A DNA stretch of 64,000 nt from Ampullaceana balthica. Its lineage: Eukaryota; Mollusca; Gastropoda; Lymnaeidae. The DNA is taken from contig CALYLW010000284.1 in NCBI GenBank assembly GCA_944989445.1, positions 129,001 through 193,000 of the forward strand, in the 5' to 3' direction. Made by a program: the position numbers and the translations under genes. Below the pieces are notes generated by a model. The model had not been told where the DNA came from. It did not search any database and saw only the letters and a list, made by a program, of their open reading frames with translations. Of the stretch, positions 33,881-45,800 are shown piece by piece; the stretch's first letter is position 1, and every line of letters begins with the position of its first letter.

Positions 33881-36800
33881 GTCTGTTTTTGTTTTGTTAC
33901 AAGCATGCATCTATGTCTATCTCAATTTCTCATTCGCTATCTCTTTTAAAATAACTTTTATATGTTCAGTAACACTCAGAATAACAGAGCTAAGATACTC
34001 TAAAAATAAAGATCAAAAGTCTTTAATAATTAAAAATTGATGTTACAATTCATAGCATTTAACGTTTCAAAAAATGTAATCGCTTATTTCTCCAATTCTC
34101 TCTGCCTTATTTGTCTGTTTGACTCTCTTGTCGTTTGTCGCTCTGTCTCTCGTTTCTCTTCACGTCATCAATGTCGCTTTTCTCTCCGTCCAACCCCCTC
34201 TCCCCAGTCCGTTCTTTCCCACCATGTTATGAGTGTCAAGCACTGCAGTACGTTGTGTACTATCACCTGTCAAGCACTGCAGTACGTTGTGTACTATCAC
34301 CTGTCCAGTGTCAAGCACTGCAGTACGTTGTGTACTATCACCTGTCCAGTGTCAAGCACTGCAGTACGTTGCGTACTATCACCTGTCCAGTGTCAAGCAC
34401 TACAGTACGTTGTGTACTATCACCTGTCAAGCACTGCAGTACGTTGTGTACTATTACCTGTCAAGCACTGCAGTACGTTGTGTACTATTACCTGTCCAGT
34501 GTCAATCAATGCAGTACGTTGTGTACTATCACCTGTCATTAGTGTCAAGCACTGCAGTACTTTGTATACTATCTCCTGTCCAGTGTCAAGCACTGCAGTA
34601 CGTTGTGTACTATCACCTGTCCAGTGTCAAGCACTGCAGTACGTTGTGTATTATCACCTGTCCAGTGGATGTGAAACACCTGGTCTGTGTCAGAGCCGGT
34701 ATCGAATGACGAGCATGTCAATATTAGCACCACATTGCACCGTTACTCACGCCAGGCCGTGTGACCGCACCAAACTGTACCGCGTAGCACGGCTTGACAT
34801 TTGGTCTATGTGATCACGACATGTGCTCCAAACTATGGCAAGTGGATGCAAAGTTTGTTCTTGTATTACACGGGCGCCTTTCAGTAGCCACATACCGAGG
34901 TCGGGGGACCGGGCTACGTACTGCAGATTTAATAGAGTAGTTTATTACCAACAGATTTACGAACTATGGTGACGAGGTAGAAGGGAAGCTGTGGGACAGT
35001 CAGGCACTGGGTTCAAATTTAGCCATCGAATAGCGTTTATTTATTCATGCCTCTTAGCCCATGTTTATCTCCGGCCCATGTTTAGCTATTGGCCCATGTT
35101 TAGCCATTGGCCCATGTTTAGCTATTGGCCCATGTTTAGCTCAGGGCCCATGGTTGCCTCTGGGCCCATGCGTGTTTAGCTCTGGGCCCGTGTTTAGCTC
35201 TGGGCCGCTTGTTCAGTTTTCTCTGGGACCGATGCTTGTCACTGCTACAGGGTACATTTTTAGCCCTGCCCCTGTGCTCATGTTAATGATCTCCCATGGC
35301 CCCCTCGTTCATGTCTCTCGCAGGACTCGTACATGGGCCTCTCTCTTACTATCTTAAATATCTGGTTGGGTATTTTTCATAGTACTGAAACTGATACATA
35401 AAATTAAGATAGCTCAAATATTGTGGAAACTGTCGATGAACCACGCCCTGTTCCTCGGTGAACCACACCCTGATCCTCGGTGAGCCACGCCCTGTTTCTC
35501 GGTGAACCACGCCCTGTTTCTCGGTGAACCACGCCCTGTCCCTCGGTTAACCTCGCCCTGATCCTCAGTGAGCCACGCCCTGATCCTCGGTGAACCACGC
35601 CCTGATCCTCGGTGAACCACGCCCTGATCCTCGGTGAGCCACGCCCTGATCCTCGGTGAACCACGCCCTGTTCCTCGGTGAACCACGCGGAGCCCATGAA
35701 TATCACCTACAGGGAAGGGTGGGGACCTGAACAACCCCTTTGATTTTTTGTTAAGATGGTGGAGCCACTTGTCTTGAAGGAGAGACGAGAGACTGGCGTT
35801 ATGGATGGGCCAAGCCAGGCTCAGTTGTCGGTGGAATGCCGAGATGGAGCAGATTCAGGGCATTGTCCTTCTAACCTCGGTAATCAGGGCTGAAGTTAAG
35901 CACTGAAAGACAGATATCTCGCCTCTCTCGCTTGGGATTCTGGCGACGCCAAAATTAGCTTTGTATTATTACTTTCTCTCAGCTCAGAAAGTAAGGCAAG
36001 GCGAGAGATAGTTTGGTGAGTCAAACAGGGGGACCAGTGTTTCTCATTTTCCCATTTGTATGTGTTTTTTTTCTTTTTTACCATGCTTAAACGGGAATAG
36101 ATTTGCCCACACGGCACGAAATGATAAAATGGATTCAAATGATAAAATAGTTGATATTTACAATTGTTTATTGGAAAGTTATTCTACTTTAGATTCGCCG
36201 CATATTTACAATAATTTCTTTCTTAGGACTTGAAACAGGAGGAGAAAAAATGAATAAAATGATAATAAATTATTTTGGACTTGCTAAAATCTTTGTTCAA
36301 TGTACAAATGAAATACACCCCAAAAAGGACAACAAGATAAGTAGCCCGCTGGTTTTCAGATGATGTCATATGAAGTTGTAAAGGGATTAATAGCGCTTGG
36401 GGGGGGGGCGGGGTGGTGTCACCGGCTGAAACAATAGATTTAGATATTTAAAATGGTACTATTTTTATTTGATGCCTTACATTTTCAGTGGCATATTTCT
36501 AGTCTCATGTCTATAATATCGATGTGGTCTAGTCTTGAATCACACAACTGTGAGCTCACACAAATTAGATTTAACAGCCCAAAGCTTCCACGAGCCCAAT
36601 ATTACACAACTCTTAGTTCCAACAGAGCCCATATTCCAGGCACACACGTCTCAGGGCCAATGTACCCTCTAAGGTTCGTTGGTCCGTGTGCAAAGTTAAA
36701 AAAAAACTCGTGTGCAAAGTTGCACAGCATCAATTTTTTGTGCAATATTTTAAAAAATTTGCTGCGCGGTAATTCAAAACTTCTGAGCGGCATCAGTCAT

Positions 36801-39800
36801 ATGTCTGCGCGGCCGCGCAGCATAAAGGGAACATTGCTCGGGGCAACAACAGTCGGGGCACACACTAGTCAGAACACATAATGATCATACGTTCCATGAC
36901 GGCCCTTCCCTGTATTTCTCGTATTGTCTCATACACTTAACGTCAAATGAGAGGAGCTACTTTACTTTCATCGCGTTTATGCTGTACATGTACATGAGAG
37001 TTTGTACGTTTATGCTGTACATGTAAATGAGAGTTTGTACGTTTATGCTGTACATGTACATGAGAGTTTGTACGTTTATGCTGTACATGTAAATGAGAGT
37101 TTGTACGTTTATGCTGTACATGTACATGAGAGTTTGTACGTTTATGCTGTACATGTACATGAGAGTTTTTACGTTTATGCTGTACATGTACATGAGAGTT
37201 TGTACGTTTATGCTGTATATGTACATGAGAGTTTTTACGTTTATGCTGTACATGTACATGAGATTTTGTAAGTTTATGCTGTACATGTACATGAGATTTT
37301 GTACGTTTATGCTGTACATGCGATTTTGTACGTTTATGTTGTACATGTACATGAGATTTTGTACGTTTTCCCCATGATGGAATGGTGTCGGTCTATGTTC
37401 CAGTACACTGGGGTCTTTAAGTCCGTTGATGGATTGGTCTTCATGTAGTTTGGACGAGAATTGGGTGTAAAGCGGAAACGGGATTGCACTCCAACTTCCA
37501 AGTATGATACCCATCTGCCATCTCCCCGGGCGAATTACAGCTTACATCTGTAGGCACCTGTAAGACCTTTCACTTCTCTCAGTTGGCTGGGCGACCAAGA
37601 GTGATTGCTCTGCCCTTGGATAACCACAGTGAATGCCTACAGACATTTGGGGGCTGGTTGTGTACTGCGGGCATACATGACACTCAGGAAAACATGGCAT
37701 GTGACGGCAACTATTTCTACACTTGTGTTAACTTTGTTCTGGGAACACTACGGGGGCTGGGTACAAGGACTAGAGCGGTACATTATCATTATGTTTAGTT
37801 CGTGTTGACATCGCCGAGCGGCCATCAAAATCGTTTTCCCTTTATGAGCGTTGGCCAGAATGCTGCGCTTGGGCAAACGATTTTGGCCTAATTAAAAATA
37901 AGTGAAGCATGCATCTTGTACTTTTAAAAAAAAACCACAAGGGATAAAATCATGCAATTATATGGATTCTTTTACATTACATTGCATAATTCGAAAAGCG
38001 TTTTGCAGTTAAATTGGTTTATTATTTGACTGCAATTTTTTTAGCGTGTTGCTTAACTCACCTAATAAAAATGGTCACTCTTACATGCAACAATTTTCTT
38101 TTCGGTATCAGCTTCAATTTGGAGCCACTTAATTTGAAATCAACTGTTTATAATGATTCCGAGAGCCACGAAACGTTATGTTAAATCTAGTTTCCAACTG
38201 GCACGCAATGATAATGAATGTGTGAGAGCTGTACATGTCAGTGTAGATTGTATCATTGTGGCAGTTCCTCCATCATATTGTTCCTGCTCACCTTGTATTT
38301 TATGATCATGTTTTCAGACGGGGCCCGCTTGCCGTGTACCTGACAAATCTGGTAAGTTGTTCCACTTGACGTGTTATGTTGTAGTCTGTAGAGTTGTTTG
38401 TCTCCAGTCTGCGGTTCTCAGCCCCTTCTCTCCCCTAGCATGTCACTTTATGTGTTTGTCTCCCAGTCTGCGGTTCTCAGCCCCTTCTCTCCCCTAGCAT
38501 GTCACTTTATGTGTTTGTCTCCCAGTCTGCGGTTCTCAGCCCCTTCTCTCCCCTAGCATGTCACTTTATGTGTTTGTCTCCCAGTCTGCGGTTCTCAGCC
38601 CCTTCTCTCCCCTAGCATGTCACTTTATGTGTTTGTCTCCCAGTCTGCGGTTCTCAGCCCCTTCTCTCCCCTAGCATGTCACTTTACTGTACGTGGTTTT
38701 CGATTCAGTGGTTCTCAGCTCATTTGTTTACCACCACTTGAACACTAACACAAACGTTTTTAGCTCTTTAGACCTGCAGATGAACTAGAAAGAATTGCCT
38801 TCAACTTGATACAAAAATGTTTTCTATGGAGCTTGATGGCGTCGACATTTTCGAGTTATCTGGTCATTTGAGAATGTTATGAAGGCAACAAACCAGACCA
38901 CAAGAATAAAGGTTTCAGTGAGAAGATGAGAACAACTAACCGCAATCATGAATGTGAAATGGGATTTGAAATGTTAATTCATTCGTAAACAACTTAGAGA
39001 TTTCCTCCCAATAAAATTGTGATGCGTGGATTCCTTTTGCCCCTCTCAGTCAAGAGTTACTATATCTAATCATATACGCATCGAAGCTGAGTCGTGACTT
39101 CAAATTTCCTCTCAGTTAAGATTGGGGCTCTGATTTTCAGGAAGTTCTTAGGCGATGATTTTGAAACCGATTTTGATTTACCGATTTCGTTATTTTTGTG
39201 ACGGAACGCTCCCCTCCCCTCCCCCGGTAACCAATGTTGTGATGGGACGCCCCAGGTATGCTGGTTATGTGACGCCCCAGGTATGCTGGTTATGTGACGC
39301 CAAAGTTACTCTGTGGTAATAGGACGCCCACGGTACACCAATGTGGTGATGTGGCGCCCCTTGTACACTGTGGTAATAGGACGCCCACGGTACTCCGTAA
39401 GGATGGGACTCCGGCACAACGTATACCATTCCACAGCTGCGAGGTCGGGGCACACAAGGCAAGAGGTGCGAAAAGCCACAGCGGTGAAATTTGATGCAAA
39501 CTCTTTTGATGTCAGCCCGTCTCCCCTTTGTTTTTCCATTTGTATAAGAGAACACCGGAGTGTATAGGAGTGTTTGTTCCCCTCCCCCCTCTCTGCAAAT
39601 TGTGTGGCCCCCATTGACCTGGTAAATATGCACTAACATGGCTGTCTATCAAGGAGTTGGGGGGGGGGTTGGAGGGCAAGGCGGGAGGAACGTTAAATGA
39701 CAAAAATAAGGAAGTAAGAGAGAGAGAGATCCAGGAAGAGGCTCAATTTCGGATGTGTGCATGCTGGGACGACATTTTCTGGTCAACTGGCGAGCTGTTT

Positions 39801-42800
39801 TGTTGCAGGGGCCAACAACATCCCCCCTCCCCTACGGCGCTAACCTTATCAACGCAACGGATGAAATACATTGACACATGATGATCATGCTGATAACACA
39901 AACATGTGTCCACTGACGACATCTTGACTGGAGTTGTCAAGTGTTGGATGATGACAAAAATGTCGTCTAACATTTAATATTCTTGAGGAAAAATTGATCG
40001 TTTCAAAGAATGAGCTCATCCACCTAAAATTGAACAACGGTTGTTTACAGTCATGTTCAAATAGAGAAACAACTGCTGGTTTCTCTATCGAAAGGGCCAT
40101 AAGGTGAAACACAGCTATCAGAAATATCCTATGCAATTTCGATCAGTCGACCACTGGCCCACGTACTTCTTCAACCATTTATGTTAGGACTATGAAAGTG
40201 AGGGTTGCCATAATGGTCTTTTTAAGGCCAAATTCTCAAAATTTGGCCTTTTTAAAGAGGGTTTGGCCTCAAATTTTTTGTGTGGCTTTTTGGCCCTTTT
40301 TTGGCCTTTTTTGACTTTTTTGTAAAAAATAATAAAAACATATAAAATATATATATAAATAATCTCTATCACAAAAAAAATAAAATAAAAATTCGCCAAT
40401 AAGTCAATAACCTTATTAATTATTTTCTTTTTTGGAATAGCTTACGTGTATTTTATATATTACAAAGTTTTTTTTAAAGTTTAATGAAGAGGCTATACTA
40501 TTAAGCCAAAGCCAGATACAGAATACAGCTCACACTTTTATACGCTATTGTTAGAGTCAGGGCTGAGCTTTTGTTTACAAATAAATGCAGTAAGGACTTT
40601 GTCATGTCACCAAGATTGCTTGATGACTTGACATCTGATAAAGTTTATAAAAATACTGCATATAGCAGTCTAGAGGAAAAGGATGACCTGAAGCTTTTCT
40701 TTCAAATTTGTATGTTAGTATCAAAGTCTATTTATTTTGTGAGTACAACCATACATACGAACGTTGGCATTTACACATTTATTATCCTTTTTCTCCTGGT
40801 TCTACCTTCATTTTAAATAGTTAATTTATTTTCAGCCGTTAAGAGCCGCCCATAAATGACGTCACGCGATTTCGGCAGATTTTTCAATGTATTTTAACCC
40901 CCCACCCTCGTCCAACGTAATCAGGAGCTAGACCCTTTCCAATATGACGTCACAGTTCTTTAAAGCTCCCTCCCCCTCGTCATACATCGCCACAAATCTG
41001 TGACCGGCCCCTAGGTGCGTGACGTCATTTTGGTGACATTTTTCATATAACATAAGTTTGGCCTTTTTTTGGCAGTCAGTTTGGCCTTTTACCCAAATTA
41101 CAATCTGGCAACCCTCTATGGAACAGAGATATTCTTTTGACTTTTTGTTGTGGTACTTGGACCAAATGATTCCAAGGGTCACGTGCCTGTACCTCTGTAG
41201 CATCCGCCATATTCTCACCCAATAGGATACTAAAGACAAAACTATGTAACTGTGTACCACCTTTTTTTACGTTTCTTTGTCGAAACAGGGCATCGCATGG
41301 CTTTCCTTATTATTGAAAAAACAAAAACAATGTACTTTCATGAGATTACGTAGAAATCCCTGGTTGGGTTATTATATAGGATAGGTATAGCAGAAATTTA
41401 AAAAAATCCTTCACTGGAAGCTTTCGCGTGTTTTTTTTTAAATTATTTTATTATTATTTTTTTTATAATTGCCCTTACTTTCTACCACTAGTCTTAATTA
41501 CGATTGATAGCTGGCATTTCATTTTGAGTCACTTACTTAAAAAGTTATTTTCACAGTTTATCACCTTAAATGTGGATATCAAAGGAAAAACATCCGGTGT
41601 TTGAAATCTCATGGGTTTGTATTGTATTTTGCCAATCTCACTTCTCGACAGCTCCATTTAAGGAGGCTGGGGCTAGATATGGGGAAGGCTTTTGTTTAAA
41701 TTTTTGGGGACAGGAAACCATTCTTAGCACTACCAAAGCCAAAGAATAACGGCCCTCGAGTCAGTTCGTTCTTTCTCCAACAGTTGCTCTGAAGTTCACA
41801 GGTCAGCACGGCTCGTGTTCCCCAATGCGGTATGTCTATGATTCATAAGTTGTGTTTGACACGTGTGAGGAGTCAGCCACTGTAAGACGCCATCCACCCG
41901 TGCATGTTAACACTCGTAAGTCAGCGCGCGCCCTCTTATATCATCTTATGTTTGGGTTTGTTTTTTCTCGGAGCCAATTATTGCCACTCTGACCTGGGGG
42001 CTATCTCTTCAATTAATAATACATATTCTCCGGTGCACAGGGCCTCAAGCTCTTTGTGAAAGAAACCGTTTCATTGAGGTAAAATAAACCGTTTCATTGA
42101 GGTAAAAGACATCGTTTCATTGAGGTAAAAGACATCGTTTCATTGAGGTAAAAGACATCGTTTCATTGAGGTAAAAGACTTCGTTTCATTGTCGTAAAGC
42201 CGTCTATTCCGTGGCTACGTTTTAACAGCAAAATAGTGCAGCAAATGAAGTGCGTTGAAAACGTCCATGTATAACCAGCGCCCCATTAGCCGCTATTTTC
42301 CTGACTACTTCCTAACCGTTTCACTGCAGCGTTTACTGATGCTATTAGGCATCACTCTCCCCTCGCACTTGGTTGAGTGACACGACAATTGCTCCACTTT
42401 TGTCAAATTATTAGTTTGGTGTACACCGGGGTGGTGCTGGTCGCACCAGATAATTGGACCCTTTACCCTATAAGTAGGGACCATTTGCTACCTACAAACA
42501 AGTCATTTCCTGGCTCGGCCTTACTAGGGTCGTATCCTTCTGACAATAGCAATTTGCTCACCTCGCCATGAGACCGTGCTTGTCAACTCTTTATCCATGG
42601 TAAAAATGAACGCGCGGTTATGGGTTAGCTTAGTGTTGAACTGGGCCAAAAAATCGGAGTAGTGAGATGAAATATTTGCCAGAGATTTTTTTGCAATTAT
42701 GCATGTTTAGACTTTCCATATATTAATGCTAGCTTCGACAAAAAGCTCAAGAAATGAAAACTTAACAATTGATATTGAAAGGCTAGCACTTAGCAAGATA

Positions 42801-45800
42801 GCTACAATGGTTGTAAAATCATATCTCCCACTGACCAACCTAGGTAGACTCTACACTACACCCAACTTTCCATTAAACAACACACACAAAACACGGTGAT
42901 TTTAGAATCAACTCTAGTCTACCTAGGTTGGTCAGTGGGAGATATGATTTTACAACCATTGTAGAGTCTACCTGGGTTGGTCAGTGGGAGATATGATTTT
43001 ACAACCATTGTAGAGTCTACCTGGGTTGGTCAGTGGGAGATATGATTTTACAACCATACACTTGTTGTCACCTTTCCATCTATCCCCAAGCCGTTTGTCC
43101 TACTGCTGTTCTCAGGCTGTTGGTCCTACTGCTGTTCTCAGGTTGTTGGTCCTACTGCTGTCCACTGCCTGAAGGCTATTGTGTAACTACAGGCCCAAGA
43201 CTGCACGTTTAACTAACGTATGGCTTATTTCCGTTATAATCTTGACGATAGTGCTTGGTCGGCCATTAATTAATGTGTACATTCACATAAATGCCGTCTC
43301 GGTGCACATGGGCACCAAATTTTCACGTGATCTTTCCATTCACACCAGGAAATTGCTCCTAAACAGCCTGACCTCGTACAAGCGCCGTCGTCCCCTCACC
43401 CACAACCTCCCCAACCAAGCTGTCAGGGATGTATTTATATTTGTCCGCCGATGAAATTGGCCCTGAAAGGTCATCTCCAAAGCACTTGGTCCTTATCTGA
43501 AATAAATCTGATTAGCCCTAATAATAGCTGGCAGCGCATCGCTGCTAATGGAATGTGGCTTGGCTGTGTGAGTGCATGGAGAGAACGCCAAGTAAACAGT
43601 GGTCTGCAAATAGTTCGCCACTTGCTACCATTAGGATTATCGAACTGAACACACCGGACAAAGACCCCCATGACAACAGAACCTTATAACACACCGAACT
43701 ACGACCCCATGACAACAGAACCTTATAACACACAGAACGACGACCCCATGACAACAGAACCTTATAACACACCGGACAAAGACCCCCATGACAACAGAAC
43801 CTTATAACACACAGAACGACGACCCCATGACAACAGAACCTTATAACACATCGGACAAAGACCCCCATGACAACAGAACCTTATAACACACAGAACGACG
43901 ACCCCATGACAACAGAACCTTATAACACACCGGACAAAGACCCCCATGACAACAGAACCTTATAACACACCGAACTACGACCCCATGACAACAGAACCTT
44001 ATAACACACAGAACGACGACCCCATGACAACAGAACCTTATAACACACCGGACAAAGACCCCCATGACAACAGAACCTTATAACACACAGAACGACGACC
44101 CCATGACAACAGAACCTTATAACACACCGAACGACGACCCCATGACAACAGAACCTTATAACACACCGAACGACGACCCCATGACAACAGAACCTTATAA
44201 CACACCGAACGACGACCCCATGACAACAGAACCTTATAACACACCGAACGACGACCCCATGACTACAGAACCTTATAACACACCGAACGACGACCCCATG
44301 ACAACAGAACCTTATAACACACCGAACGATGAACCCATGACAACAGAACCTTATAACACACCGAACAACGACCCCACATAACAGAACCTAACACAACGAA
44401 CCAATACCCCCATGACAACAGAACCTAACACACCGAACCACGACCCCACGACAACAGAACCTAACACAACGAACCAATACCCCCATGACAACAGAACTAA
44501 CACACCGAACCACGACCCCATGACAACAGAACCTAACACACCGAACCATGACAAGAGAACTTAACCCACCGAACCACGACAACAGAACCTAAGACACCGA
44601 ACCATGACCCCGCGACAACAGAACCTAACACAACGAACCAATACCCCCATGACAACAGAACTAACACACCGAACCACGACCCCACGACAACAGAACCTAA
44701 CACACCGAACCACGACCCCTTGATAACAGAACCTAACACACCGAACCACGACCCCACGACAACAGAACCTAAGACACCGAACCATGACCCCGCGACAACA
44801 GAACCTAACACAACGAACCAATACCCCCATGACAACAGAACCTAACACACCGAACCACGACCCCACGACAACAGAACCTAACACACCAAACCACGACCCC
44901 ACGACAACAGAACCTAACACAACGAACCAATACCCCCTTGACAACAGAACCTAACACAACGAACCAATACCCCCATGAAAACAGAACCTAACACAACGAA
45001 CCAATACCCCCACGACAACAGAACCTAACACAAAGAACCAATACCCCCACGACAACAGAACCTAACACAACGAACCAATACCCCCACGACAACAGAACCT
45101 AACACAACGAACCAATACCCCCACAACAACAGAACCTAACACAACGAACCAATACCCCCATGACAACAGAACCTAACACAACGAACCAATACCCCCACGA
45201 CAACAGAACCTAACACAACGAACCAATACCCCCACAACAACAGAACCTAACACAACGAACCAATACCCCCCCACGACAACAGAACCTAACACAACGAACC
45301 AATACCCCCACGACAACAGAATCTAACACAACGAACCAATACCCCCATGACAACAGAACCTAACACAACGAACCAATACCCCCACGACAACAGAACCTAA
45401 CACATCGAACCAATACCCCCACGACAACAGAACCTAACACAACGAACCAATACCCACATGACAGCAGAACCTAACACAACGAACCGATATACCCCCATGA
45501 CAACAGAACCTAAAACAACGCACCAATACCCCCACGACAACAGAACCTAACACATCGAACCAATACCCCCACGGCAACAGAACTTAACACAATGAACCAA
45601 TACCCCCATGACAACAGAACCTAACACAACGAACCAATACCCCCACGACAACAGAACCTAACACAACGAACCAATACCCCCACGACAACAGAACCTAACA
45701 CAACGAACCAATACCCCCACAACAACAGAACCTAACACAACGAACCAATACCCCCATGACAACAGAACCTAACACAACGAACCAATACCCCCACAACAAC

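Noticed and set aside
34037..34813. 258-codon plus-strand protein
   Set aside because: Most of it is the 31/41-bp minisatellite, and overlapping frames are open as well.
35850..35905. 5S rRNA-like motif (gaagttaagc)
   Set aside because: Only about ten bases match the 5S internal promoter; the rest does not fit a 5S gene or 5S-derived SINE.
44064..44381. MTTEPYNTPNDDP repeat protein
   Set aside because: It is the 39-bp minisatellite; the frame is lost when the unit becomes 37 bp and the opposite strand is equally open.
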